Below, piece after piece: positions 1 through 10,637 of a stretch of 64,000 nt of DNA; positions within the stretch are counted from its first letter, which is position 1; each line of letters opens with the position of its first letter. Under the pieces are notes generated by a model that made no database searches, was not told the origin of the DNA, and worked only from the letters and a program-made list of their open reading frames with translations. Source of the DNA: Diabrotica undecimpunctata (taxonomy: Eukaryota; Arthropoda; Insecta; Coleoptera; Chrysomelidae). Both the position numbers and the translations under genes were made by a program. The DNA lies in NCBI RefSeq assembly GCF_040954645.1, contig NC_092806.1:3224001-3288000 (forward strand). Reading direction: 5' to 3'.

Positions 1-1027
1 GTTTTACCATTGACACTAGGTGGCGCCACCTACTATAACATTGGTTTATTAATGTGGGCATTTTTTTTGTCCCCCTGTATAAACATTCTAGGAAAAAAAC
101 ATGAAATAACATTAAATTCTACACAAAAAGATATTCTTGTTTCAATTCAAAAAAGTACACCGTTTTCGAAATAAACGTATTTCGCTAATTATACGCATAT
201 CTGTATTAAATTTTTCGCAAAACAAGCATTTTTTTTATTCTCGTAAAGCAGCTCAACGCTATTTCGAACTTTATTCCAATAGAAGGCAACCAAACCATAA
301 AACTATTAGATCATTGTGCGACATATTAGGCGAAACAGGGTCATTTCATTCGAAAAACAGGAATGCTAGAAGACCGAGAGTAATTGATGCGGATATGGAG
401 GATGAAATTGTTGTGCGTATTGCAAAAGATCCAGAAACCAGTGCAAGGCTTGTTTCTGCGACCACAGGTATAAGCAAATCTACGATATCAAGAATAATAC
501 GGACAGAAAAATCTGTATCCGTATAGTTTTACTCCAGTACAGAATCTTTTACAACAGGAATTTCCAGCAAGGCTCCGATTTAGTCAGTTTATGATAGGGC
601 GGCGTTTAGACGATCCAATGTTTAATAATGAACTTTTATATAGAAGAGGTGTGTTTAACTGGCACAATACCCATACCTATGTGACAGAAAATCCTCAGGC
701 ATTTCAAGAACAGCATTTTCAACATGAGTTTTCCACAAATATCTGGTGTAGCATATTTGGGGATTATATTGTAGGACCATTCGAATTACCAACTAGGCTT
801 GACGGAGTAACGTATCTAAATTTTTTTAAAGAAGATTTACCAACATTTTAGAGACATATCTCTAAATTTGAGACGTAACTCTTGGTACATGCATAATGGT
901 GTACCACCACATTATACCCTAAAAGTTAAAAATTATCTAGATGAAACTTATCCTCAAAGGTGGATTGGTAGAGGTAGTGTATACCCATGGCCAGTACGCA
1001 GTACCGAACTAAATCCCCTAGACTTTA
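1..1027 (+). pseudogene. Truncated mariner-type transposase copy with long TIR
   Basis: Bases 1-180 match the inner part of the terminal repeat of the element at 57439-59827 (shared GACACTAGGTGGCGCCACCT block), so the window opens inside a terminal repeat. The gene follows in pieces: an HTH/DUF4817-like N-terminal part to 526 (SRKAAQRYFELY, ISKSTISRIIRTE), a frame change, the catalytic-domain start at 591-851, another stop, then 868-1027 (WYMHNGVPPHY, WIGRGSVYPWP, LNPLDF). It matches the 59202-58123 protein almost throughout. The first catalytic motif (LFTDxATF in relatives) reads ELLYRRGVF here and is lost, and the second Asp has become Asn (HNG for HDG). The methionine at 137 is not the natural start, because the original N-terminus is replaced by non-homologous residues. 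Homology stops at LNPLDF, where LINE sequence begins. It is a dead copy. Confidence 0.9.
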
Positions 1028-1315
1028 AGGCTCCTCAAATGTTACGTGTACTCAGTGCTTCTGTACGGAGTAGAAACGTGGACATTGAAAGCGTAAACTC
1101 TATCAAAACTTCAGTCTTTTGAGCTATGGTTGTACAGAAAGATCCTGAAGATACCATGGACAGACAGTCATCAATGAAGAAGTATTACGGAGAATGAACA
1201 CAACTGTGGATTTGGTCAACATCGTGAAGGGCCGTAAGCTGCAGTACTTGGGACATATACTGAGAAATCAAGGCAGATATGAGTTACTCCAATGCATCTT
1301 GCAAATGACGCTCGC
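1028..1315 (+). pseudogene. Non-LTR retrotransposon RT C-terminal fragment
   Basis: Read over changing frames, this stretch gives the tail typical of insect LINE reverse transcriptases: a body ending ILKIPWTDRQ, then INEEVLRRMNTTVDLVNIVK and GRKLQYLGHILRNQGRYELL. Two or more frameshifts are needed, so it is a relic. It abuts the truncated mariner-type copy, and no target duplication was seen at the junction. The clade cannot be assigned from this short piece. Confidence 0.75.
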
Positions 1316-2282
1316 CCATTAAATAATGCTTGCCCCATTATTTTACTGTAAAGAAGAAAAAAGTAATATGCCAGTCCAGAAGCTTAGCTGTAATATCTAA
1401 GGTTTCTATTTTTTTTTTTTTTGTTCAAAAGTTTAGGTCTTTCTCATAACAACCTCTCCCAATCCAAAAAAATATGACAGAACGACAGAAGCTACACCTT
1501 ACAAGTCTAAAATATTTTGCTATCGTGATCTTTCATTGATTTTTTGTCTACTGTTATTCCCTATCATTAGTTTATTAGATAACTTCCAAAATGTTACGAA
1601 ATAGTGTAATTTTAATATAGTAGCATATTATCAAATACAAACTGTACAACATTGATATTTCTATAATCAACTATTATAGTGTTTACAGCATTTGAGTGAG
1701 TTATACTAGTTAATGCCGTATCCATTAGGTGCCCTTTTCTCGTAGAAATGATTATCGGTGGTTTACATATGTATTGTGGCTCTTCGTACATTATGTATGA
1801 ATTTTTAACTCATTTACTGCTACTGGCTCTAAATGGAATATCCAACATAACAATTGCTCGGGCATACATATGTATAGAAACCTATTCTATACGTTTATGC
1901 AAATGGTAAAATGGAAATTTGAAATAGATTCCATACATACATAATAAAATAATATTGTTCGCATTTATTTTGAATTACCATTTAAAAATATTTTAAATTT
2001 ATTTTAATATTTTCATCCATAATTCAGCTGATCGCTTTCTTTATATATATCGTAGTTTTTTCTTTTCTTATAGATGCGTATTTGATAACTATTTAACGAT
2101 AGTTGTTAATCGATTCTGTTTAATTGCGTTAAAGAGAAAAATATACTGTGCTAGGCTACAGTACAGGTGCATCCAGACTGCCTCGTACAAAGGTATAATT
2201 AACCGATTCATTTTACGATGTGGTATTTTAAAAAAAGAACAATAAAACGAGTTCTTTAATACCTTATGAGAGAGAGAGATAC
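1316..2282. other. AT-rich stretch without recognised gene
   Basis: I see no convincing coding sequence, inverted terminal repeat or structural RNA here. Short A/T runs are common. The open frame at 2089-2316 on the minus strand overlaps the start of a LINE endonuclease on the plus strand and is a shadow. Confidence 0.5.
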
Positions 2283-3236
2283 AGTTGGAGAAGACTTTGG
2301 TGCAAAAAATGCGCATTGGGGCTCTAGACTAACGACCACCAAAGGAAAGGAACGTCTATTGGCTATAGCCGAACATAAGTGCGAATTAATATGTACTGGC
2401 CGACCATCCTAATAAGCTACAGATAGGAAAAAAATTCCTAACCTACTAGATTTTTTCGTAATTAAAAATATTTTAGTTAATTACCTAGACATTTATAATA
2501 GTTAGACATAAACTCGGATCATTCATCCATAGTAATAATTTTAAGCGATACGATCATTAAAACAGATCATAATTTCAACATTAATCAATTTACTCATGTA
2601 TTGGGAAAGTTTAAAACTACGTCTTGAAGAGAAAATCAACCTGATAGTACAGCTACAAAACTCAAAATAGCCAGATAAGAAAGGTAAAATGTTTGTAGAC
2701 AATATCCAGCAAGGAACATGAGAAAACAGTCTTGTGCTGAAACCTAGTGAAAAAGAAATAATTATCCAAAGAAAATAAAAAAAATAATAACCCATAAAAG
2801 GAAACTAAGAAGAATATGGCAACAAACTAGATCTTCTCAAGATAAAACAAAAGGTAAAAATGTCAGTCATAAATCAAAAGAGAAATCCAATAACTATAGA
2901 AAATACTTACTTAAAAAATTTAACGAATGATGCCTAATAAAACTGAATATTCTTTATGAAAAGCTACAAAAAAACCAAAAGGACCAATTTTCCACTCCCT
3001 ACCCATTAAACTAGATGACGGTAATTGGACCAGGAGCAGAAAAGAAAAAACAGACAGATTTACTAAACATCTTAAAAAGACATTTAAACCTAATGAAAGC
3101 CAAGAACATGAGCAAAGTTGGAAAGAATCAGTTCAAGTAGAAAAAGTAATAAGACCAACACCTCCTAAAGAAGTAGTTACTAAAATAAAAGAAACATTAA
3201 TCCCAAAAAAGCTCCATGCTATGATTTAATCACTAG
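2283..3236 (+). pseudogene. Jockey-like LINE fragment, endonuclease to pre-RT
   Basis: From about 2283 the plus strand reads as the C-terminal half of an apurinic-type endonuclease: DFGAKNAHWGSRLTTTKGKE, then a CELICTGRPS segment and KIPNLLDFFVIKNI. After a degenerate link come the basic linker of Jockey-clade proteins (KRKLRRIWQQTRSSQDKTK) and the region before the RT core, IKLDDGNWTRSRKEKTDRFT, ending in a relic of the KAPGYDLIT motif (KKLHAYDLITS) near 3230. Several stops and frame changes are present, and the RT domain itself is absent. It is a dead fragment whose clade is inferred from the linker style. Confidence 0.7.
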
Positions 3237-3564
3237 TGACGTAACGAAAAAGCGTGTTGTACGTTTGGACTACATCAATAACACCTTTTCATGAATCTTT
3301 CATTGTGTTTTATAAAAGGCAGTTGTGGACTTACAATCTCACTATTAATAATGGAGCTTGAGGGAAATCCAAACATTACATGTGGCATGAATGCCTAGCT
3401 CGTCGTGGAGGAAATAAAATAGCGCTATACCTATATCAATACAAAAATCCTTTATCACCTACAGTAAAGGTTGTACTGTTTTATTTCGTTGGTCCGTGAT
3501 GGTCAAAACAAAAATTTTTATGCGTTGTCAACAGCGTTACATTCCTTGTAGGCCCCTGACTTGG
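3237..3564. other. Unassigned spacer between two LINE relics
   Basis: No coding similarity was recognised. The stretch separates a plus-strand Jockey-like fragment from a minus-strand LINE fragment and may be an untranslated end of one of them. Confidence 0.4.
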
Positions 3565-3999
3565 TTATGTCCCTTGATTTTTTTCTCTCTGAGAATCCAA
3601 TCTGAGAATTATTAGTGTCAAGTGAAATATCATATCCTTCAATCTCTCGCAACCTTCCTTAAAAATCTCACCTGGGATACCACTTTCTCCTACACTCTTG
3701 ATATTTTTTAGATCTGTTATTATTTCCTTGACTTCATTCAGAGTTAGTTCCTCGCACATCCCTTGTTCATCTTCTTGCAAATTCTCATTTCCCTTAAAAT
3801 CCTCTTGTTGGTCTGTATTTAATAGATCTCCGAAATATTTCGCCCATCTGTTTAATTTTTCTGTTGTTTCACTTAGAAGTAAGCCTTCCTTGTTTCTGCA
3901 ATACTGTGGACTATTCTTTGTAGTTTCTCTGGATTTCTCAACTTCTTGGTAAAAATTATTTACCTCTTTGTTTGTGTTGGCTTTTTCTATGTTTTCCAA
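3565..3999 (-). pseudogene. LINE reverse transcriptase N-terminal fragment
   Basis: The minus strand is open for 144 codons. It carries the region just before the RT palm of RTE/CR1-type elements: NKEGLLLSETTEKLNRWAKY, then FGDLLN, and LTLNEVKEIITDLKNIKSVG followed by ESGIPGEIFKEGCERL. The latter matches the LKNNKAPGEDGIPAE block of intact relatives. The reading then runs into unrelated residues (SQREKNQGT), so everything downstream of RT motif 1 is lost. No other part of the same element was identified next to it. Confidence 0.75.
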
Positions 4000-4059
4000 T
4001 TGCTTTTCTAGCTATTCATTCTATAAACCGTAAGTTCTTAATTCCTGGACACACACATA

Positions 4060-5015
4060 TACACACGTCCAAAAGTTTAGAATACGTACAAATAATATAT
4101 CTACGCCTATGGTGGTTTTAAAATTATTGTTGATATTCATTCTTGAGCGTTTTTAAATGAAAATGATAAAAAATTTGAATCGTTTTAGTATGATTTTGGT
4201 CACATTCAACTGATTAGCGTATTTATACATTATTTCAGTACTTATTTAAATTTGAATTGAACCGTTTAAAATGCCTAGAAACATAATACATAATTTTGAC
4301 AGAGCTAGAGTAATTGCTTTGTTTCAACAGGGCTTTAGTCAAAGTTATATCGCGAATTTTGTTGATGGTACTCAGAGTGTTGTATCGAAAATTCAAAAAA
4401 AAAATCCAAGATACAAATGACGTCAAGGATCGTTCCAGAAGTGGTAAAAGTCGATGTACAACAGCAGCACAAGACCGGCAAAAAACACATTGATAGCTCG
4501 TAGCAATCGTCTGGAATCTAGAACTGGTATATCTAAAGAAATGTTTAGGCTTCAAGGACCGAATATTTCACGGCAAACAATAACACTAATTGCGGTAAAT
4601 TTGTATAATAGAAGACCGCTACGTGTTCCTAAACTAACCTACCAACACAAAATAGTAAGGTTGCAATGGGCTAGAGAAATGGGGCATCATGGTCCTAACT
4701 TTAATAACGTGATGCTTTCTAATGAGTCAAAAATTGGCTTGGTATCTGATTCGCAAAGAACACTAATTTGGAGGGCCCCAGGACTAGAAACAGCTCAACC
4801 GCGTATCCCATTGAAGGTGGCAGTATTATAGTTTGGGGCGGTATTATCAGTGGTACACGGACGCCACTGCTGAGTGTAAAGTGAAGAGTCACTGGTGCTG
4901 TGTACATCGAGGAAGTTTTAAGTCCTGTCATACATTTATTCCAAGAGGCAGTAGGTGATGAATTTGTGTTTATGCATGACAACGCATACCGAAAGTATGG
5001 GAGAGAATTCCGTAA
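4060..5015 (+). pseudogene. Tc1-like transposase relic
   Basis: The sequence ACGTCCAAAAGTTTAGAATA near 4065 resembles a Tc1-type terminal repeat. The gene begins with MPRNIIHNFDRARVIALFQQ (4271), a typical Tc1 HTH start, followed by GFSQSYIANFVDGTQSVVSK. Frameshifted segments then give the second HTH (RSNRLESRTGISKEMFRLQG), VPKLTYQHKIVRLQWAREM, the first catalytic block VMLSNESKIG (Asn where DESKF has Asp), a VWGG-like region, and FVFMHDNAY, which retains the second Asp at about 4973. The region of the third acidic residue and the right terminal repeat were not found. It is non-functional. Confidence 0.8.
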
Positions 5016-5949
5016 GCCCAGTTCGACCAGTTAATGGGCAGCTTGGCAAATCACCTACAGGCATGCATACAGGCCAATGAAGAAAATACTTATATTATTT
5101 GTATTTCTTGACTTAGTCTTTTATTAAAAAGCTATACAATACAACTTTGACCGGTAGAAAAGTCACAAACATACCAAAAATATTAAAATTTTTTGAGAAT
5201 ACATACTGGATTTTCACAGACATACATAAATTAATACAATCCGCATCATTTATAGATCATGTACAAAAACATCGATTTAAGCAAAAATAAATTAAATTTC
5301 TGTAAAAATTGCATTTTCTACATGTGTCTATTGTACCACTCCATAGAATTGTCGCCTTTTTAACAACAGGTTTTAGTACAATGTATATATGTATGTTTTC
5401 AACATTTTTTTATTCAAAATTTTATTTTGCGATAGTCGATTTTTGAATAGTGTTTGTTATATAGTTTACCAATATTCCCAACTCAGCTTATTGTTCTCGT
5501 TCGTTCCCAAACATAATTTACTATTTCGTCCCTATCACTCGCCGTGCATGCAGCTCAATCAATTTCACATCCATGTGGAAGATATATAAGCCTCAGGTGT
5601 CGACACAAATGCAATGAAACTACATGGAAAGCAATCCTTTACTCCTAGCTATATACATGGAAAATGGAGAATGTGACCATTAGATCAGTTCATCAAAGAC
5701 TTTAATTGGTATCAAAGAGATATTGCAAATGAATGATGGTGCCTACGCTTGAAACAATATTACAATTCAGCAGTGACGTACTGTTTTTAGATGCTAGATG
5801 TAACTAAAATTACTATTCATATTATATTTATGTAGTGTTTAATAGTGTGCCTTATTTATAAAGATAAAGAGGTAAATCGATTAAGTAGAATTCATAAAAA
5901 AGAGAAGGATTTTCCAATTATTCTGAAACTAAATGACCAGAGTACAATA
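5016..5949. other. No recognised gene
   Basis: This AT-rich stretch has several short open frames but none resembles a known protein. The stretch ends at a 15-bp inverted repeat that marks the next element. Confidence 0.45.
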
Positions 5950-5964
5950 CTGCTCTGTTAAGAA
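5950..5964 (+). repeat. Inverted repeat, left end of QNKN copy 1
   Basis: CTGCTCTGTTAAGAA, perfect complement of the right copy at 10623-10637. The bases outside the 15-bp match differ on the two sides. Confidence 0.55.
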
Positions 5965-6247
5965 CAAAAGTCGTAACTGACAAAATCCCTATTTTGAGAT
6001 GTTCGATGTGTTAAATTTGATTAATTGCCATCAACTGTAATGACTCAATAAAAATCTTGTTACAACATAGCAATATATTTTTTGAGTAATTATATTTCAG
6101 AGTATTTGAAATTAGAGTTTTGATAGATACAACATTTTTTTAATCCTAACAAATCATAAAAATAAGGTAAAGTAAAAAGTCTTATCTTAATCAAAGTTAT
6201 AGTTTATTAAGATAAACAAAATAACATAAAGTCATAATCAGTTTTTT

Positions 6248-6507
6248 TAATCATCTAAAGCTCCAGGTTCCATTGAAGTTGGTAAATTATTCCAAGACGT
6301 TTGTCTGCTTTTAGGCATGTATCCACACAGTTTGGATATAATTAGTTGTTTTCTTTCAGTCGTTATGCCTCTAGGAATGAACTAGAGTGAAGGTTTTGTC
6401 ATTCCCTGTTTTGCAATATTTGCATTTAGAATGTTTACTTCACTTTCTGTCTCTGAGGTGAAGCTGGTTTTGTACGAAAAAGTATATTTACCTCTAGAAA
6501 GATTTAC
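6248..6507 (-). pseudogene. QNKN-family putative transposase, C-terminal part
   Basis: This continues the gene on the far side of the piggyBac element in the same frame. It reads VNLSRGKYTFSYKTSFTSET, then ANIAKQGMTKPSL, one stop (TAG), FIPRGITTERKQLIISKLCG, and ends SMEPGALDD followed by TAA at about 6248. Joining the two flanks at TTAA keeps the frame. An in-frame TAA codon overlaps the TTAA itself, so the gene was probably already damaged when piggyBac arrived. Relatives of the family end in a similar short basic and Trp-containing tail. Confidence 0.6.
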
Positions 6508-6511
6508 TTAA

Positions 6512-6528
6512 CCTTTAACTACCCGCGC
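6512..6528 (+). repeat. piggyBac-1 left TIR
   Basis: CCTTTAACTACCCGCGC directly after TTAA at 6508-6511. Perfect complement of 9067-9083. Confidence 0.93.
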
Positions 6529-6739
6529 TGGTGTATAAAATACACCATTTCTACTAACACAACGATAAAATCCAAATTCCGTATACCCCACTTTTTTACA
6601 CTCTATGTAACCTTGGAACGATGTGTTTTTTACGTGCACACGCAGTTGCACGTCGATAGCTGTAGAGTTTGATGATTTATTTATCACTTTCTTCGTGCAA
6701 TACAGTTTGGTGAATAAAATACACCGCGCGGGTAGCAAT

Positions 6740-6842
6740 GTAAGTATAATTATTTGTTCAGTAAATTGGTGTTTTTTTTTTTTGTTTTTTGGACATTTTC
6801 ATTATTTTATTTATTTTTATTATATTTATATTTTATTTTTAG
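6740..6842 (+). other. Predicted intron splitting the piggyBac-1 start codon
   Basis: The donor is AAT|GTAAGT and the acceptor TTTTTAG|GGATAAAG, 103 nt. Splicing joins AT to G to form ATG, while the unspliced ATG at 6738 meets TAA immediately. The second piggyBac in this window also has its first intron in the same place, right after a very short first exon, which supports the model. Confidence 0.65.
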
Positions 6843-7622
6843 GGATAAAGTAAAAATCAGAAACCCCAACAAATTAACACAGATGGAATTAGAGGAGCTG
6901 GCTCAAGTTATTTGCAATTCCGATTCGGAAGAAGAATTACCAAACGACGATGCTGATACTTCTTCTGAAGAGTACGTAGAGGAGACTGAACATGACTCAG
7001 AATCAGAAATCGAAAGTAACGACTCCCATGACGATTTAGAACATGTTGAATCTAGCAGTTACTTTATTGCCAAAGATAAACTGACTAGATGGAATAAAAA
7101 TCCATTCAAGAGCAAATTTAGTAAAGCCAGCGCAAAAAATCTTGTAAAAATCTTTCCTGGCGTGAAACAAAAAGCAAGGGATATTCAAAACGAAGTAGAT
7201 GCTTTTATGAGAATATTCACAGATGAAATGATAGAGTACATTACTAAATGCACGAATCGACACATTACGAATGTTAAACCACAGTTTATGAGAGAACGTG
7301 ATGCAAAAGACGTGACAAAAGTAGAAATGCAGGCATTTATAGGTTTGCTTTTGTTATCTGGATACAAGAAGCAAAATCATACCCGCTTTTTGGAACTCTG
7401 GACAACAGATGGCACCGGCTCTGAAATTTTTCGGGCATGTATGAGCAAAAACAGGTTCTTATTTTTACTCGCAGTGATTCGATTCGATGATAAAAGTACC
7501 AGAAATGAAAGAAAAAAGGTAGATAAGTTAGCTGCAATAAGATGGGTCATAGATACATTCGTAACGAATTGCAAAGACAATTACACTCTGGGTGAATTTT
7601 TAACAATTGATGAAATGTTGAT

Positions 7623-7823
7623 CACGATTATGGATAAAGAGAATAACCGAATGGAGCCCTATAGGAAGGAGGAAAAGAGGACGACCCCGAAAATCCTGGA
7701 GGAACGAAGTAGACGACGTCATGAGTAAGAGAGGACTAAACGATGGAGAATGGAACAACAGAGAGAGATGGAAACGGTTGAGCGAGGGAAGGCAGTGAAT
7801 ACTGTAGAATCCCTAAAAAATAT
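7623..7823 (+). mobile_element. 5'-truncated LINE insertion inside piggyBac-1
   Basis: The 201-bp insert is flanked by a perfect 13-bp duplication, ATGAAATGTTGAT, at 7610-7622 and 7824-7836. One frame gives a typical LINE ORF2 C-terminus, KRGRPRKSWRNEVDDVMSKR then WNNRERWKRLSEGRQ and stop, followed by a short A-rich tail (CCCTAAAAAATAT). A truncated 5' end, an A-rich 3' end and a long target duplication are the marks of target-primed reverse transcription. Confidence 0.9.
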
Positions 7824-9066
7824 ATGAAATGTTGATACCTTTCCGAGGGCGTTGTAGTTTTCTTCAATATCTTCTCAACAAACCCGCGAAGTATGGACTG
7901 AAACTTTTTATATTGTGTGATGCAAAAACATTTTATGTGTCAAACTTTGAAGTTTATTGTGGTAAGCAGCCCGAAGGCCCCTACAGCATGCCAAATACAC
8001 CTAGTGCAATTGTGCACCGTTTGTTGAACGAAGTAAAAGGTACTAATCGGAACTTGACATGTGATAACTGGTATTTAAGTTATCCGCTAGCGAAGGAATT
8101 ATTGGAAGAGAAAACTACCATGATTGGGACCATGAAAAAAAATAAACGGGAAATACCGCAAGAGTTTTTACCTCATAAAAATAGGCCTGTTAAATCTTCG
8201 TTATTTGGATTCCAAAAAAAAGTAACATTGATTTCCCATGTACCGAAAACAAATAGAGTGGTTGTATTGATCTCAACGATGCACGAGGATGGATATATAG
8301 ATCCAGTGTCGGGTAAACCTGAAATCATCTTACAATATAACGCAACCAAAGGTGGAGTTGATACTGTTGATAAAATGTGTAGCACATACTCAGTATCAAG
8401 AAGAACAAGACGATGGCCATTGTCTATATTTTTTCAACTCATGAACATCGCGGGAATCAATGGACAACTTCTCTATAATGCAACTCATGTCAATGCAGCT
8501 TATAAGCATAGACGGGAATTTTTGAAAGTGCTTTCCTTAGGTTTGATGAAGCCATACCTCTCTGAACGCGCCAGTATTCAATCACTGCCAAGTGATATAA
8601 AAGGTTTTCTGGCAAAATATAAAAAACCAACACAGGACAATGGGGAACCACCTGCAAAGATCAGAGCGCGGTGTTTCATTTGCGGTAGGAAAAACAATCG
8701 AGTCACAACAATTATCTGCGGAAGTTGCAATAAGTCAGTTTGCAAACAACATATGACAACAGTTGTTATTGTTACATGCGATTGTTGCAAAAATGGAGAA
8801 GCAAGCAGTGAATACTACAAACTAATAGTGACACATGTGACGTTTTCATTTTAAGAATTTACTTGTTTTCTTGAGTTATTTCTTTGTTAAGATTTTGTCT
8901 TTAAAAAAAAGTATTTTTTATTTATATCATTAAAAATGCATAAAAATTAAGGAATCATGTTTTTTATCCCTATACATTAATACAAATAATTCGTATGTAT
9001 TGAATCTGATAATAATAAATATGGTGTATAGAATACACCGCGCGGGTAGCTGCGTGAGATTTTGGA

Positions 9067-9083
9067 GCGCGGGTAGTTAAAGG
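9067..9083 (-). repeat. piggyBac-1 right TIR
   Basis: Perfect 17-bp complement of the left TIR, followed by the TTAA target duplication at 9084-9087. Confidence 0.93.
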
Positions 9084-9087
9084 TTAA

Positions 9088-10314
9088 ACCATTTGAGTTA
9101 GGTATGGCCTGGGATTAATTTTATTCAGTTTATATGCAGAAGTACCATCTGGCCATTCAAAAAAGTCAGCCAATTTCATAACAATTACTTAAACATTACT
9201 TACTGCATTTGCTACTGCATCGGAAAAATCTTTAAAATCGTATATTTTACCCATTTGCTTCATGGAGCGTTCCACTTGGTGGTGGAATGAGTCCGCAGCC
9301 ATAAAGTTATGGTTAGGCTCAAATACTTAATACTTAATTTTTCAACTGCGATATCCTTAGAGTTTACAATAAACGTAAAGAAAGTAAACAAAGTCAGGTG
9401 TTTGTTTTGAGCAGAGCAATTGTCAAGCTACATTATAACATTTTTAGCGTCTCGGTGAGACAAAAAAAATTCTCGGCAATATCCGACTTACTCCGTCCGG
9501 CTATTCCTTCGTGGCATAAAATTGCAGTTGGTACTGTTGGCTTTCTAGCAGTGACGACAAAACTTTCATTAAAAGCAATTATTCTAGGTGTAAAAATAAT
9601 CTCCTTAAATATATCTATTCTCGGAAGCATTATGACCTAGAATATCATAACAAAATAAAATATTTATAGTTGATATTATTTTATTACCTTTTACAAATCC
9701 GCTGAAACTACCATTGATGTATCGTCCCAGTTACTTTTTGCAGACGAGTCAGTTTGCTTTTCTAATCTGGCAGCAGTGTATTTATTTTGATGTGCACCAA
9801 AGTTGGTGCATTCGTCACAATTATTCACCAATCCATCCTTTTTGTGAGACGTAGATTTTGAATGCAAGTCAAATGATTCACACAACCAGCACTCTTCGTG
9901 TCCTAATTTTACAAATGAAATATTTAAAGTTGCTCGATACGAAAACTTGATATTTGGATATTTTTCAATAAAATTCTGGTACATCATTTTTATTGTGATG
10001 TCACTGGGAAGATAACGTCGTTCTGGTGCGTGTTCCCGACGGTAGTTTAGTTCTATGGGTTTGAAAGATTCTATATGTTCTTTAATAATATTTCGATCTA
10101 TTTTAATTCTTCCTGTCTTTCCTTGTTTATTCCTGTTTACCGTCACTTTTGAATTTGTTTTAGTAAGGGCATCTCTAACAACTCTGTCATTTTTCTTTTC
10201 GTATCCCAGCGTTCTCATAAAAAATATTTTGCAAACACTTTGTTTGCATCCGTTATTAAGAAAATATAAAACAATTTTCGACCTTATTAACCTTTTCGTT
10301 ACGTCCCTCCACAC
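9088..10314 (-). pseudogene. QNKN-family putative transposase, N-terminal and middle part
   Basis: The open frame 10314-9691 gives CKQSVCKIFFMRTLGYEKK, a VNRNKQGKTGRIKID linker, then SFKPIELNYRREHAPERRYL and a cysteine-rich segment, KLGHEECWLCESFDLHS, with NNCDECTNFG. After a break, 9630-9440 reads MLPRIDIFKEIIFTPRIIAF, NESFVVT and AILCHEGIAGRSKSDIAENF. Another frame at about 9424 carries LDNCSAQNKHLTLF, and 9170-9090 ends KLADFFEWPDGTSAYKLNKI before the piggyBac target site. I recognise this as a protein family recurring in insect and hydrozoan genomes but know no established name. The D-x-C-x2-QNKN motif, with upstream Cys/His residues, would suit an RNase H-fold recombinase, but that is an inference. 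It has at least three frame breaks or stops. Confidence 0.65.
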
Positions 10315-10622
10315 ATATTCTTGTTTTTTTTTTAATAATTTTTATTATTTTATTTTTATATTTAATTCTTTATTTAACGTGTGTGTGTATGTCTATAATC
10401 GTGAATTAATACGGCCCTGTACACAACTCCCTATGAGACTTAAGTTAAGGGAAGTGAAGCTACGAGACGACACGCACTTCAGTCAAAGTGACAGTGACAG
10501 TACTGTATAAATCAAGGCGCTAAACACTTCAGTATTTTTTGTGTAAACCTTACGAAGCGGCTTTAAGAAGATTCTGCCCCCGAGTCAACCCCAATGCACT
10601 GTGGAAGAAGAAGAAGCATCTA

Positions 10623-10637
10623 TTCTTAACAGAGCAG
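10623..10637 (-). repeat. Inverted repeat, right end of QNKN copy 1
   Basis: This is the perfect 15-bp complement of 5950-5964. It lies about 310 bp upstream of the first residues of the minus-strand gene. Confidence 0.55.

Larger units (their letters stand above)
6738..8854 (+). pseudogene. piggyBac-1 transposase, split by LINE insertion
   Basis: DDD-type transposase. Exon 1 supplies only AT (6738-6739). A GTAAGT donor at 6740 and a TTTTAG acceptor ending at 6842 create the start ATG GAT AAA (MDKVKIRN). An acidic N-terminus (CNSDSEEELPNDDADTSSEE) precedes the piggyBac core: RWNKNPF, IGLLLLSGYKKQN, MSKNRFLFLLAVIRFDD, then the first catalytic Asp in LTIDEML. There the frame leaves the gene at 7623 and resumes at 7837 with PFRG. 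The second Asp (TCDNWY) and third Asp (GGVDTVDKM) follow, then KHRREF and a C-terminal Cys-rich domain: CFICGRKNN, ICGSCNKSVCKQH, CDCC. All three catalytic residues survive, and the only obvious lesion is the inserted LINE piece. Confidence 0.9.
6512..9083 (+). mobile_element. piggyBac-like element 1, complete ends
   Basis: The element is bounded by TTAA on both sides (6508-6511 and 9084-9087) and by perfect 17-bp terminal repeats beginning CCTTTAACTACCCGCGC. Subterminal motifs ACACCGCGCGGGTAGC recur at about 6721 and 9038, and GTGTATAAAATACACC lies next to the left TIR. The length, 2572 bp, is normal for an autonomous piggyBac plus a small insertion. The transposase gene inside is interrupted by a 201-bp LINE piece. 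The element sits inside a QNKN-family gene. Confidence 0.93.
5950..10637 (-). mobile_element. Putative TIR DNA transposon, QNKN family copy 1
   Basis: A perfect 15-bp inverted repeat, CTGCTCTGTTAAGAA at 5950-5964 and its complement at 10623-10637, brackets a minus-strand gene of the QNKN-type family described below. The gene reads from about 10314 down to 6248 and leaves roughly 300 bp on each side, as expected for terminal regions. It is interrupted by a complete piggyBac element at 6512-9083. Without that insertion the element would be about 2.1 kb. No target duplication could be defined. Calling the inverted repeats true transposon ends is an inference from position and from a second family member that also has TIRs. 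Confidence 0.5.

Noticed and set aside
6754..6842. Hydrophobic N-terminus of the piggyBac-1 open frame as a membrane segment
   Set aside because: The Phe/Leu/Tyr-rich residues are translated intron (polypyrimidine tract before a TTTTTAG acceptor). Splicing gives a normal acidic N-terminus.
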